Assembly (NCBI RefSeq): GCF_002269505.1
Contig: NZ_NQKQ01000024.1
Coordinates: 17,000 to 80,999 of the forward strand
Length of the DNA: 64,000 bases
Source: Pseudomonas fragi
GTDB lineage: Bacteria; Pseudomonadota; Gammaproteobacteria; Pseudomonadales; Pseudomonadaceae
Direction of reading: 5' to 3'
Numbering within the stretch: the stretch's first letter is position 1; every line of letters starts with the position of its first letter. The notes under the pieces were generated by a model that saw only the letters and a list, made by a program, of their open reading frames with translations, did not search any database and was not told the origin of the DNA. The translations under genes were made by a program, and so were the position numbers. Of this stretch, positions 19,214-28,171 are shown in pieces.

Positions 19214-19576
19214 ATGTTGTTACGCGGCTTGACTTGGCTGGTGCTGTTTCAATTGCTCGGCACAGCCCTCAATCACTTGTTCGTCCCCGTGTTGCCCGGG
19301 CCCATTATCGGACTGCTGCTGCTGTTGGGCTTTTTGGTGGTGCGCGGTCAAGTCAGCGAGCCATTGAGTCAGGCTGCCAGCGGGCTGTTGCGCTATTTGC
19401 CGTTGTTGCTGGTGCCGCCTGCGGTGGGCGTGATGGTGTATGCCGCCGACATTGCCGCCGACTTCTGGGCCATCGTCGGGGCGTTGGTACTGTCGCTATT
19501 GATCTCGATGGCAGTTATCGGTGTGTTGATGCAGCGACTGCTCAAGAACCACAGCCATACCGAGGAGCGGCCATGA
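19214..19576 (+). CDS. LrgA/CidA-family holin-like protein
   Basis: A 120-residue membrane protein with four hydrophobic segments. RGLTWLVLFQLLGTALNHL and VPVLPGPIIGLLLLLGFLV match the family core, and LLRYLPLLLVPPAVGVMVY follows. CidA/LrgA proteins are holin-like and modulate murein hydrolase export or metabolite efflux. ATG at 19214 follows GAGAGGTG; earlier in-frame starts lack a binding site. Its stop overlaps the next gene's ATG by 4 bases, forming the usual two-gene operon. Confidence 0.9.
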   Translation: MLLRGLTWLVLFQLLGTALNHLFVPVLPGPIIGLLLLLGFLVVRGQVSEPLSQAASGLLRYLPLLLVPPAVGVMVYAADIAADFWAIVGALVLSLLISMAVIGVLMQRLLKNHSHTEERP

Positions 19577-20289
19577 ATATGCAATGGCAGGGCGCCTGGG
19601 AGTCCGTTATCCACCACCCGCTGTTTGGCATCGGTATCACTCTTGGCGCCTATCAACTGGTGCTCGCTGCGTACGAAAAAACCCGCTGGATTTTCCTGCA
19701 GCCGGTACTGGCTTCGATGATGCTGGTGATCGGTGTGTTGCTCAGTTGCGGCTTGAGCTACGCGGAATACCGCAAAAGCACCGATATCCTGAGTATTTTG
19801 CTGGGCCCCGCGACCGTGGCGCTGGCGGTGCCTCTGTACCTGAACCTGCGGCGTATCCGGCAGTTGTTCTGGCCCATTTTTACTACGCTGGTGATTGGGG
19901 GGGTGTTTGCCACCGCGCTGGTGGTGGGCCTGGCCTGGTGGTTCGGCGCCGAGCACATGATGCTGATGACCCTGGCGCCCAAATCCGTCACCTCGCCGAT
20001 CGCCATGCTGGTGGCCGAGCAGATCGGTGGTGTGGCAGCGCTGGCAGCGGTGTTTGTGCTGATCACCGGGGTGATTGGTGCGATTTGCGGGCCGGGCCTG
20101 TTGCGCCTGCTCGGGGTTCACAGCCCTGAGGCCCGGGGTATGGCGCTGGGCATGACGGCGCACGCGGTTGGCACTTCGGTGGCCCTGCAGGAAAGTGAAG
20201 AGTGTGGCGCCTTTGCGGCGTTGGCGATGAGTCTGATGGGTGTGGCTACGGCGGTGTTTTTGCCGTTGGCCGTGACCCTCGTGGTGTAA
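19573..20289 (+). CDS. LrgB/CidB-family membrane protein
   Basis: The 238-residue partner of the LrgA-like protein. LGAYQLVLAAYEKTRWIFLQPVL, SILLGPATVALAVPLYLN, TLAPKSVTSPIAM and GMTAHAVGTSVALQESEECGAFAALAM are conserved LrgB segments. The last two are the most invariant in the family. It begins 4 bases inside the lrgA-like stop, so translation is coupled. No adjacent LytS/LytR or LysR regulator is present. Physiological role here is open: lysis control or transport of small carboxylates. Confidence 0.92.
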   Translation: MNMQWQGAWESVIHHPLFGIGITLGAYQLVLAAYEKTRWIFLQPVLASMMLVIGVLLSCGLSYAEYRKSTDILSILLGPATVALAVPLYLNLRRIRQLFWPIFTTLVIGGVFATALVVGLAWWFGAEHMMLMTLAPKSVTSPIAMLVAEQIGGVAALAAVFVLITGVIGAICGPGLLRLLGVHSPEARGMALGMTAHAVGTSVALQESEECGAFAALAMSLMGVATAVFLPLAVTLVV

Positions 20290-20299
20290 AGGTGAAGCT

Positions 20300-20890
20300 A
20301 TGACGTTGCCGCTATTTCCTCTGAATACCGTGCTGTTTCCGGGGTGCGTGCTGGATTTGCAGATATTCGAGGCGCGCTACCTGGACATGATTGCCCGTTG
20401 CATGAAACAGGGCACAGGCTTTGGTGTGGTGTGCATCCTCGATGGCCGTGAGGTCGGCAGCGCACCGCAGGATATCGCCGGGGTAGGCTGTGAAGCCTTG
20501 ATTCGCGATTTTCGGCAGCAGGACAACGGCCTGCTGGGCATTCGCGTCGAAGGCGGGCGGCGTTTTGAAGTGCTGAGCACTGAGTTGCAGCGTGATCAGC
20601 TACTGCTGGCGCAAGTTGAGTGGCTGGATGATGTCCCCGAACAGCCCTTGCAGGAAGAAGACCAGGACCTGCTGGCCTTGCTCAAGGTGCTGGCTGAGCA
20701 CCCGATGGTGGCGGCCCTGAACATGAGTACCGAGGTGGCGGGGCAGCAGTCACTGTCCAATCAACTGGCGTACCTGTTGCCCTTTGCCGAAGCAGACAAG
20801 ATCGAACTGCTGCAGGTCAATGACCCGCAGCAGCGTCTGGACGGAATACAAGCGCTGCTCGATGAGATCCAGGGCGAAGCCCTCAGCTGA
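20300..20890 (+). CDS. LON peptidase N-terminal (substrate-binding) domain protein
   Basis: 196 residues consisting only of the Lon substrate-binding domain, without AAA+ or peptidase parts. LPLFPLNTVLFPGCVLDLQIFEARYLDM is the family start, and FGVVCILDGREVG and GVGCEALIRDF follow. Proteins of this kind are widespread in Pseudomonas and not characterised. It begins 10 bases after the lrgB-like stop and is probably in the same transcript. It converges with the DedA-PAP2 gene. Confidence 0.88.
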   Translation: MTLPLFPLNTVLFPGCVLDLQIFEARYLDMIARCMKQGTGFGVVCILDGREVGSAPQDIAGVGCEALIRDFRQQDNGLLGIRVEGGRRFEVLSTELQRDQLLLAQVEWLDDVPEQPLQEEDQDLLALLKVLAEHPMVAALNMSTEVAGQQSLSNQLAYLLPFAEADKIELLQVNDPQQRLDGIQALLDEIQGEALS

Positions 20891-20892
20891 TA

Positions 20893-22209
20893 TCAGTAGG
20901 CGTAGCGCAGCAGTTCCCTGGACAAGTGCCCGAGCATGAAAAACCCGTAGAGCGCAGTGACTGACGGCAAGATCAGCCACCATATTTTCTGCGGGACCGG
21001 CTCAAGGGGCATGAATCGCTGGCTCAACGCCAGGGCGAAGGCGTTGACGGTGATGGCGAGCAGGGCACCTGCGGTGATGTCGGTAGGCCAGTGAGCGCCC
21101 AGGTACACCCGCGACATTGCCACGGTGATCGCCAGCAGGCAGCCCAGCAATACCCAGGTTATGCGCATGCGCTGTGGCTGATTGCGCCCGGCGAGGATCG
21201 CCAGGGCGACAAAGAACGCAAATGCTCCCGAGCTGTGGCCGCTGGGCATGCTGTAGCTGGTCAGCGGGTCCACCAGCACTTCGGGGCGAACCCGGGCAAA
21301 GAAGTGTTTGGTTGCGGTATTGGCCAGAGCAGTGACCAGCGTAACCCCGCCAAAGAACCACATGGCCCGCCATTGCCGGGTAAACAGCAGAATGACGCAC
21401 ACCAGCGCCGCCGCCAAAAACTGCGTGCGGAAGTTGCCGATTTGCGTCACCAGCACGGCGGCGGTGTCCATGGCGCTGCCGCGATGCTCTTGTACCAGGG
21501 CGGTGATGCCCTGGTCGAAGGCGCTCATATGCGGATAACCGATAAAAATGGCCAGCAGCAGGGCGAGGCTAAGTGTGCCGATCAGCAGCGTGGCCCGGGG
21601 TTGGCGACGGATACTGGCATTGATACTCAAGCCCAGCAGGGCTGCGAGGCCTGCGGCGACAATGCCGGCCTGTAGCCAGAAGCCTTCGGGCAGTGGCAGG
21701 CGAATAGCGGCGCCGGTGGCCCAGCCCGGCAGCAGGTAGGCCACCGACCAGCCAGCACCGGCCAGCAGGCTGACACCGATAAAGCGCGGGATCGGCATGT
21801 CGCACATCCCGGCTACCATAGGCAGCATGGGCCGCAACGGGCCGATAAAGCGCCCGACCAGCAGGCTAACGATGCCGTAACGATGGAAATAGCTCTCGGC
21901 ACCGTTCATCCATTCGGGGTGGGTGCGCAAGAAGGGCAAGCGGCGGATGTTCTGGTGGAAGCGTCTGCCAAGGGCGTACGACACCATGTCGCCGAGCAAC
22001 CCGCCAAGAAACCCCAGCAGTAGTGTTTGGCCCAGGGACAGCGCGCCGCTGCCAGCCATGACGGCAATGGCGAACAGCAACACCGTGCCGGGGACGATGA
22101 TCCCGGCAATTGCCAGGCATTCGACACACGCCACAATAAATACCGCGAGGCCCAGCCACTGCGGGTTGGCTGTGAGCCAGCCAGTTATGCTATCGAGCCA
22201 CGGGCCCAT
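20893..22209 (-). CDS. DedA-PAP2 fusion membrane phosphatase
   Basis: A 438-residue two-domain membrane protein. Residues about 1-200 are DedA-like (VECLAIAGIIVPGTVLLF, RFHQNIRRLPFLR, LLVGRFIGPLRPMLPMVAGM). The second half is a PAP2-type phosphatase with the three motifs KHFFARVRPE, PSGHSSGAF and SRVYLGAHWPTD. This suggests lipid or undecaprenyl-pyrophosphate handling at the membrane. ATG at 22209 follows AAGGAA with good spacing. The fusion is known in pseudomonads, but substrate specificity is not established. A REP cluster lies directly upstream. Confidence 0.88.
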   Translation of the reverse strand: MGPWLDSITGWLTANPQWLGLAVFIVACVECLAIAGIIVPGTVLLFAIAVMAGSGALSLGQTLLLGFLGGLLGDMVSYALGRRFHQNIRRLPFLRTHPEWMNGAESYFHRYGIVSLLVGRFIGPLRPMLPMVAGMCDMPIPRFIGVSLLAGAGWSVAYLLPGWATGAAIRLPLPEGFWLQAGIVAAGLAALLGLSINASIRRQPRATLLIGTLSLALLLAIFIGYPHMSAFDQGITALVQEHRGSAMDTAAVLVTQIGNFRTQFLAAALVCVILLFTRQWRAMWFFGGVTLVTALANTATKHFFARVRPEVLVDPLTSYSMPSGHSSGAFAFFVALAILAGRNQPQRMRITWVLLGCLLAITVAMSRVYLGAHWPTDITAGALLAITVNAFALALSQRFMPLEPVPQKIWWLILPSVTALYGFFMLGHLSRELLRYAY

Positions 22210-22237
22210 GTTTGAATTTCCTTGTTCGGTAAAAATC

Positions 22238-22420
22238 AAAAGCCCCTCACCCCAACCCTCTCCCGGAGGGAGAGGGGGCTAAAAGGCAAAAGCAGTATTG
22301 TGCAGCATCACCCCTCAAGCTCCGCCGCCCGGAGGAGCTAAAGGTAAAAGCAGTGTTGTACAGCAATACAAATCAAGCTCCCTCTCCCTCCGGGAGAGGG
22401 CTGGGGTGAGGGTGCTTTCA
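22238..22420. repeat. Expanded REP element (family C, three-part)
   Basis: Left arm AAAAGCCCCTCACCCCAACC starts at 22238; the right arm ends GCTGGGGTGAGGGTGCTTT near 22420. Between them a unit of roughly 55 bases is repeated twice (CTAAAAGGCAAAAGCAGTAT and CTAAAGGTAAAAGCAGTGTT, each followed by CAAGCTCC). The same inner spacer occurs in the 43-kb copy. It lies between the divergent start of the DedA-PAP2 gene and the 3' end of the glycosylase gene. Confidence 0.8.
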
Positions 22421-23080
22421 TTGCACAATCAAATAATCGCGCCCCTCGACCTGCCCGCGGCGCAGTGGATTACGGGTACTGTATTTAGCGTAGTCAGCAT
22501 CGACAAAGCGATACATCAAATGCTCGTCGCGCCCGTGGGGGATGCCCAGACGGGTGGTCTGGATAATCCGCGAAGGCTGTTCTCTGACGTCATCGACCCG
22601 CAAGCGTTCGGGATCGAAACATTTTGCATCCCATTCACGGACTTTCAGGCCCAGCGCCTTGCACAGCAGGGTCTGCCCCGCGCACAGTTTGTGTTGCGGG
22701 CGGGGGTTGCCCTGGGTATCGGGGTTGTTGAGTTGCATTTGCGCGAGGCTGTCTGGGCCCGCCAACTCGTCCTGCCAGGGGTAGGCCGACTTGATCAGCA
22801 CTGCATTGCCGGGGCCGTGGGCACTGAAATTCAGCGAATCACCGCCGCGGGCGTAATACATGTAGATGTGTCCGCCATCAAGAAACAGCGCCTTGCGTTT
22901 GTCGGTGTAGCCCAGCGAGGCGTGGCTGCCCTTGTCGGTGAGGTAGTAGGCTTCAGTCTCGATAATCCGCGCGCTCAGCCACAGCCCGTTGACCCGATGG
23001 CGAATGACTTTGCCCAGCAGTTGGCAGGCAACAAGCTGGGCATCACGATCGAAAAAGGCATCAGGCAGCATCATGGGCAT
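22418..23080 (-). CDS. Alkyladenine (3-methyladenine) DNA glycosylase, AAG/MPG type
   Basis: Base-excision repair enzyme of the AAG family; removes alkylated and deaminated purines. From ATG at 23080 the 220-residue protein begins MPMMLPDAFFDRDAQLVACQLLGK. RIIETEAYYLTDKGSHAS, with the catalytic glutamate, and AYPWQDELAGPD and GPGNAVLIKSA are family features. An ATG at 23131 would add 17 residues of unclear origin. The last codons abut a REP element. It is distinct from the TagI and AlkA types. Confidence 0.88.
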   Translation of the reverse strand: MPMMLPDAFFDRDAQLVACQLLGKVIRHRVNGLWLSARIIETEAYYLTDKGSHASLGYTDKRKALFLDGGHIYMYYARGGDSLNFSAHGPGNAVLIKSAYPWQDELAGPDSLAQMQLNNPDTQGNPRPQHKLCAGQTLLCKALGLKVREWDAKCFDPERLRVDDVREQPSRIIQTTRLGIPHGRDEHLMYRFVDADYAKYSTRNPLRRGQVEGRDYLIVQ

Positions 23081-23256
23081 GTGCAGGGCAGTCAGTGGAT
23101 AGCTGAAAAGGGACAAATCATAGCAAGTCATGCTTAATCGGGGCTGAACGCAGTGTATTTGTAGTCCATTTCGACCATCCGCCTGCCACCGCTGTGCGTA
23201 AGGCGGCTGGACCGCTATAATCGGCCGCTTTCCTCCCTGCCAAGACCCTTGAGACC

Positions 23257-24528
23257 ATGACTGAGTCCGTTCTTGACTACATGACCCGCCTGGGTCGCGC
23301 TGCTCGCGAAGCCTCCCGCGTGATCGGCCGTGCCAGTACGGCGCAGAAAAACCGTGCCCTGCACGGTGCTGCCGCTGCACTGGATGCCGCTCGTCTGGAG
23401 CTGGTTGCCGCCAACGAACTGGACCTGGCCGCCGGCCGGGCCAACGGCCTTGAGCCGGCCATGCTGGAGCGCCTGGGGCTGACCCCTGCACGCATCGACA
23501 GCATGATTGTCGGTTTGCGTCAGGTGGCAAGCCTGCCAGACCCCATCGGCGCGATTCGCGACATGAGCTACCGCCCCTCGGGTATTCAGGTAGGCAAGAT
23601 GCGTGTGCCGCTGGGTGTAGTCGGAATCATCTATGAGTCGCGTCCGAACGTGACCATTGATGCTGCCAGCCTGTGCCTGAAGTCGGGCAACGCAACCATC
23701 CTGCGCGGTGGTTCCGAGGCGATTCACTCCAACCGTGCCATTGCCGTGTGCATCCAGCGCGGCCTGGCCGAGGCCGGTTTGCCGGCTGCCGTGGTGCAAG
23801 TGGTTGAAGTGACCGATCGTGCCGCTGTCGGCGCGCTGATCACCATGCCCGAGTACGTGGATGTGATCGTGCCTCGCGGCGGCAAGGGCCTGATCGAACG
23901 GGTCAGCCGTGACGCCAAGGTGCCGGTGATCAAGCACCTGGACGGTATTTGCCATGTCTATGTCAGTGCCCATGCCGATCTGGCCAAGGCGCAGCGCATT
24001 GCGTTCAACGCCAAGACCTACCGTTATGGCATTTGCGGCGCGATGGAAACCCTGCTGGTGGATCAGGCAGTGGCGGCAGCATTTTTGCCGGCAATGGCTG
24101 AACAATTTCGCGCCAAAGGCGTCGAACTGCGCGGTTGCGAACGCACCCAAGCGTTGATCGACGTAGTTGCCGCCACCGAAGAAGACTGGAACACCGAGTA
24201 TCTGGACGCGATTTTGTCGATTCGCATCGTTGACGGGCTGGACCAGGCGATTGAGCATATCAATCACTATGGCTCCCATCACACCGACTCGATCGTCACC
24301 GAACACCAGGGCGATGCCCGGCGTTTTATGGCCGAAGTAGACTCAAGTTCCGTGATGCTCAACACACCCACCTGCTTTGCCGATGGATTTGAATACGGAT
24401 TGGGTGCGGAGATTGGCATTTCTACTGATAAGCTGCACGCCCGCGGCCCGGTGGGTCTCGAAGGTCTGACCTGCGAGAAGTACATTGTGGTCGGTGATGG
24501 CCAGTTGCGCGGTCAGGAGCCGGTTTGA
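23257..24528 (+). CDS. proA: Gamma-glutamyl phosphate reductase
   Basis: NADPH-dependent second step of proline synthesis, converting glutamyl 5-phosphate to the semialdehyde. The 423-residue protein has an ALDH-like fold: MRVPLGVVGIIYESRPNVTIDAA, LKSGNATILRGGSEA, and the catalytic cysteine in YGICGAMETLLVD. HHTDSIVTEHQGDARRF and GLEGLTCEKYIVVGDGQ are typical C-terminal features. nadD follows directly, its likely TTG start lying one base after the proA stop. ProB is encoded elsewhere. Confidence 0.97.
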   Translation: MTESVLDYMTRLGRAAREASRVIGRASTAQKNRALHGAAAALDAARLELVAANELDLAAGRANGLEPAMLERLGLTPARIDSMIVGLRQVASLPDPIGAIRDMSYRPSGIQVGKMRVPLGVVGIIYESRPNVTIDAASLCLKSGNATILRGGSEAIHSNRAIAVCIQRGLAEAGLPAAVVQVVEVTDRAAVGALITMPEYVDVIVPRGGKGLIERVSRDAKVPVIKHLDGICHVYVSAHADLAKAQRIAFNAKTYRYGICGAMETLLVDQAVAAAFLPAMAEQFRAKGVELRGCERTQALIDVVAATEEDWNTEYLDAILSIRIVDGLDQAIEHINHYGSHHTDSIVTEHQGDARRFMAEVDSSSVMLNTPTCFADGFEYGLGAEIGISTDKLHARGPVGLEGLTCEKYIVVGDGQLRGQEPV

Positions 24529-24529
24529 C

Positions 24530-25219
24530 TTGGTCAAGCTGAAAGCGTCAGCGCCGGCCCCTGTGATCGACGTGTTACCCCAGCGCATAGGCGTACTGGG
24601 TGGAACCTTCGATCCGGTGCATATCGGTCATCTGCGTGGCGGGCTGGAAGTGGCGGAAATGATGGGGCTCGACGAGCTGCGTCTGACCCCCAACGCCAGG
24701 CCGCCCCACCGTGACACCCCCCAGGTGTCAGCCCACGACCGTCTGGCGATGGTCGAGTGCGCTGTCGCAGGAGTGGCTACGCTGGTAGTGGACGCCCGGG
24801 AGCTGCAAAGGGACAAGCCGTCCTACACGATCGATACGCTGGAATTGATGCGGGCCGAGATGGCCGCGCATGACCAGTTGTTTTTACTGTTGGGTTGGGA
24901 CGCGTTTTGCGGCCTGCCCACATGGCATCGCTGGGAAGAGTTGCTCCAGCATTGCCATATCCTGGTGCTACAGCGCCCGGATGCCGACAGCGAACCGCCG
25001 GATGCCTTGCGCAACCTGCTGGCAGCGCGCTCGGTAAGCGACCCGCTGGCCCTGAAGGGGGCAAGCGGGCAGATTGCATTCGTTTGGCAGACGCCGCTCG
25101 CGGTATCCGCCACCCAGATCCGTCAACTGCTGGCCAGCGGTAAGTCGGTACGTTACCTGGTGCCCGACGCGGTCCTGGCCTACATCGATGCGCACGGGCT
25201 TTACCGTGCGTCGAACTGA
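24530..25219 (+). CDS. nadD: Nicotinate-nucleotide adenylyltransferase
   Basis: Adenylates nicotinate mononucleotide in NAD synthesis. RIGVLGGTFDPVHIGHLRGGLEVAE holds the nucleotidyltransferase (T/H)xGH motif, and AVSATQIRQLLASGKSVRYLVPDAVLAYI is the conserved C-terminal ISSTxIR-like region. The start is uncertain. No ATG gives a sensible N-terminus; TTG at 24530 is chosen because AGGAG at 24515-24519 is well spaced and it follows the proA stop closely, giving 229 residues. A later GTG would be shorter. rsfS and rlmH follow, the usual order. Confidence 0.9.
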   Translation: MVKLKASAPAPVIDVLPQRIGVLGGTFDPVHIGHLRGGLEVAEMMGLDELRLTPNARPPHRDTPQVSAHDRLAMVECAVAGVATLVVDARELQRDKPSYTIDTLELMRAEMAAHDQLFLLLGWDAFCGLPTWHRWEELLQHCHILVLQRPDADSEPPDALRNLLAARSVSDPLALKGASGQIAFVWQTPLAVSATQIRQLLASGKSVRYLVPDAVLAYIDAHGLYRASN

Positions 25220-25291
25220 AAAAGGGTGTGTTTCAAGGCGCCAATTGACGTGTATTGAAACACCCGAACATACGAGCAAAACGAGTTTTAT

Positions 25292-25786
25292 ATGACTGAC
25301 AAAGATGTAAGCAAAGTAAAGCGCAAAGGCACCTTCAAAAGCGCCCCGTTGCCAGAAAAAACCTTCAGCGCCGAGCCTTTGAAAGGTGAAGAGCTGGTCA
25401 AGGTTGCGGTTGCAGCCCTTGAAGACGTCAAGGCCCAGGATATCCAGGTCATCGACGTGCGTGACAAGCACAGCATCACTGACTTCATGATCATCGCTAC
25501 CGGTACTTCGAACCGTCAGATCGGCGCGATGCTCGACAAGATCCGTGAAGCGGTCAAGGCTCTGGGCGTCAAGCCGCTGGGCGAAGAAGGCAAGGGCGAC
25601 AGCGACTGGGTCCTGCTGGACATGGACGACGTGATCGTTCACATGATGACTGCCAGTGCCCGTCAGTTCTACGACCTGGAGCGTCTGTGGGCCGGTGCTG
25701 AACAAAGCCGTGCAGGCAGCGCTGCTCACCACAGCCCGGAAAACACCCATGAGCACTTCCTGAAGCTCAACAAAGACCAAGAGTAA
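25292..25786 (+). CDS. rsfS: Ribosomal silencing factor RsfS
   Basis: Binds ribosomal protein L14 and blocks joining of 50S to 30S in stationary phase. The conserved domain covers about residues 35-140: DIQVIDVRDKHSITDFMIIATGTSNRQI, GEEGKGDSDWVLLDMDDVIVHMM and ARQFYDLERLWAGAE. At 164 residues it is longer than the 105-residue E. coli protein because of basic N-terminal and acidic C-terminal extensions, normal for Pseudomonas. It lies between nadD and rlmH. Confidence 0.95.
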   Translation: MTDKDVSKVKRKGTFKSAPLPEKTFSAEPLKGEELVKVAVAALEDVKAQDIQVIDVRDKHSITDFMIIATGTSNRQIGAMLDKIREAVKALGVKPLGEEGKGDSDWVLLDMDDVIVHMMTASARQFYDLERLWAGAEQSRAGSAAHHSPENTHEHFLKLNKDQE

Positions 25787-25795
25787 GGGTTCGCT

Positions 25796-26263
25796 GTGCG
25801 CCTGCGTTTGATCGCTGTCGGTTCGCGTATGCCCAAGTGGGTGGAAGAAGGCTGGCATGAATATGCCAAGCGTCTGCCATCCGAGCTGGCGCTCGAACTG
25901 GTGGAAATACCGCTCAACACCCGTGGCAAGAATGCTGACGTGGCCCGCTTTATCCGTCAGGAAGGCGAAGCCATGCTGGCCAAGGTCGGCCCGGGCGAGC
26001 GCATCGTCACCCTCGAAGTGCACGGCAAACCGTGGAGTACAGAGCAGCTGGCGGTTGAGCTTGACCGCTGGCGCCTGGATTCGCGCACGGTGAACTTTAT
26101 GGTCGGTGGCCCGGAAGGGCTGGCGCCGGAAGTTTGCGCCCGCGCTGACCAGCGCTGGTCGCTGTCGCCATTGACGCTGCCGCACCCGTTGGTGAGGATT
26201 CTGATCGGTGAGCAGTTGTATCGCGCCTGGACAGTGCTGTCCGGGCACCCGTATCACAAATAG
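25796..26263 (+). CDS. rlmH: 23S rRNA pseudouridine-1915 N3-methyltransferase
   Basis: SPOUT-class methyltransferase modifying pseudouridine 1915 in helix 69 of 23S rRNA. The 155-residue protein begins with GTG (MRLRLIAVGSRMPKWVEEGW). It contains FMVGGPEGLAPEV, part of the SAM-binding knot, and the C-terminal LPHPLVRILIGEQLYRAWTVLSGHPYHK is nearly invariant. It starts 9 bases after rsfS and is followed 12 bases later by mrdA. Confidence 0.97.
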   Translation: MRLRLIAVGSRMPKWVEEGWHEYAKRLPSELALELVEIPLNTRGKNADVARFIRQEGEAMLAKVGPGERIVTLEVHGKPWSTEQLAVELDRWRLDSRTVNFMVGGPEGLAPEVCARADQRWSLSPLTLPHPLVRILIGEQLYRAWTVLSGHPYHK

Positions 26264-26275
26264 TCAGCGCTCTGA

Positions 26276-28171
26276 ATGACTCAGCCGATCCGCCTTAAAG
26301 ACCACGAGAAAGACGCACGCCTTGTGCGCGGACGAGTCGTGGTCGGTGCGATTGTCGTTGTGGCCCTGATTTGTGTACTGCTCGCGCGGCTTTATTACCT
26401 GCAGGTGGTGCAGTACGACTATCACTCCACCCTGTCAGAAAACAACCGGGTGCATGTGCAGCCGATCCCGCCTACCCGCGGTCTGATTTTTGACCGTAAT
26501 GGCGTGGTTATCGCGGACAACCGTCCAAGCTTCAGCCTGAGCATGACCCGCGAGCGCTCCGGCGACTGGCAGCAAGTGCTCGACGTTATTGTTGAAGTAC
26601 TGCAACTCACGCCTGAAGATCGCGCCCTGTTCGAAAAGCGCATGAAGCAGGGGCGGCGGCCATTTGAGCCGGTGCCCATTCTGTTTGAGCTCAACGAAGA
26701 ACAGATCGCCCGGATTGCCGTGAACCAGTTCCGCCTGCCCGGCGTTGAAGTGGTTGCGCAGTTGGTACGCCATTACCCGCAGGGTGCGCATTTTGCCCAC
26801 TCGGTGGGTTACATGGGGCGGATCAACGAGAAAGAGCTTAAAACCCTCGATCCGGTCAACTACAGCGGCACCCATCACATCGGCAAGACCGGCATCGAGC
26901 GTTTCTACGAAGCCGAGCTGCACGGTCAGGTGGGTTACGAAGAAGTCGAAACCAATGCCCGTGGCCGCGTGTTGCGAGTGCTCAAGCGTACCGATCCGAT
27001 TCCTGGCAAAGACATCGTCCTGAGCCTCGATATCAAACTGCAAGAGGCGGCCGAAGAGGCCCTGGCAGGCCGTCGTGGCGCGGTGGTCGCACTCAACCCG
27101 ATGACGGGGGAAGTGCTGGCCATGGTCAGCCAGCCGAGCTTTGACCCCAACCTGTTCGTGACCGGTATCAGCTTCAAGGCCTATGCCGAACTGCGTGATT
27201 CGATTGATCGGCCATTGTTCAACCGCATCCTGCGCGGCCTTTATCCACCGGGTTCGACGATCAAGCCCGCGGTGGCGATTGCTGGCCTGGACAGCGGCGT
27301 GATCACCGGCTCGTCGCGGGTTTACGACCCCGGCTATTACCAGTTGCCCAATTACGATCACAAATACCGTAACTGGAACCGCACCGGTGATGGCTACGTC
27401 GATCTGGATACCGCAATTATGCGTTCCAACGACACCTATTTTTATGACCTGGCCCACAAGCTGGGCATTGACCGCCTGTCGAGCTACATGAACCAGTTCG
27501 GTATCGGCCGCAAGGTCTCGCTGGACATGTTCGAAGAGTCCGCCGGGCTGATGCCGTCCCGCGAGTGGAAACGCGCCACCCGGCGCCAGGCCTGGTTCCC
27601 GGGCGAAACACTGATCCTGGGTATCGGCCAGGGTTATATGCAGTCCACACCCCTGCAACTGGCCCAGGCCACCGCGTTGATTGCCAGCAAAGGCAAGTGG
27701 ATCCGTCCGCACCTGGCCAAGACCATCGAGGGCGTGCCGCCGGTGGACCCGGACCCGGTGCCGGATATCGTCCTGCGTGATCCGTCCAACTGGGCCAAGG
27801 TCAACCACGGCATGCAGCAAGTGGTGCATGGCGCCCGCGGCACGGCGCGGGTGGCGGGCGTTGGCGCGCAATACCTGATTGCCGGCAAAAGCGGTACGGC
27901 GCAGGTGGTTGCGATCAAGCAGGGTGAGAAATACGACCGCTCCAAGGTTCAGGAACGCCACCGCGACCACGCCCTGTTTGTCGGTTTTGCCCCGGCCAAC
28001 AACCCGCAGATTACGGTCTCGGTGATGATTGAAAACGGCGAAGCCGGTAGCCGCGTAGCCTCGCCAGTGGTGCGCAAGGTCATGGACGCCTGGTTGCTGG
28101 GTGAAGACGGCAAACTCAAACCCGAGTACGGCGGCCCCGTAAAGGCAGAGGTTACGGCCAATGATGAGTAA
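26276..28171 (+). CDS. mrdA: Penicillin-binding protein 2 (elongasome transpeptidase)
   Basis: Class B transpeptidase cross-linking peptidoglycan during side-wall growth with RodA. The 631-residue protein has one N-terminal membrane anchor (about residues 23-43, VVVGAIVVVALICVLLARLY). A dimerisation domain follows, including PPTRGLIFDRNGVVIADN. The transpeptidase domain has Ser327 in PPGSTIKPA, the SND motif in MRSNDTYFYD, and KSGTAQV. The C-terminus overlaps the first codons of rodA, so the pair is coupled. It is first in the mrdA-rodA-mltB-rlpA-dacA cell-shape cluster. Confidence 0.97.
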   Translation: MTQPIRLKDHEKDARLVRGRVVVGAIVVVALICVLLARLYYLQVVQYDYHSTLSENNRVHVQPIPPTRGLIFDRNGVVIADNRPSFSLSMTRERSGDWQQVLDVIVEVLQLTPEDRALFEKRMKQGRRPFEPVPILFELNEEQIARIAVNQFRLPGVEVVAQLVRHYPQGAHFAHSVGYMGRINEKELKTLDPVNYSGTHHIGKTGIERFYEAELHGQVGYEEVETNARGRVLRVLKRTDPIPGKDIVLSLDIKLQEAAEEALAGRRGAVVALNPMTGEVLAMVSQPSFDPNLFVTGISFKAYAELRDSIDRPLFNRILRGLYPPGSTIKPAVAIAGLDSGVITGSSRVYDPGYYQLPNYDHKYRNWNRTGDGYVDLDTAIMRSNDTYFYDLAHKLGIDRLSSYMNQFGIGRKVSLDMFEESAGLMPSREWKRATRRQAWFPGETLILGIGQGYMQSTPLQLAQATALIASKGKWIRPHLAKTIEGVPPVDPDPVPDIVLRDPSNWAKVNHGMQQVVHGARGTARVAGVGAQYLIAGKSGTAQVVAIKQGEKYDRSKVQERHRDHALFVGFAPANNPQITVSVMIENGEAGSRVASPVVRKVMDAWLLGEDGKLKPEYGGPVKAEVTANDE

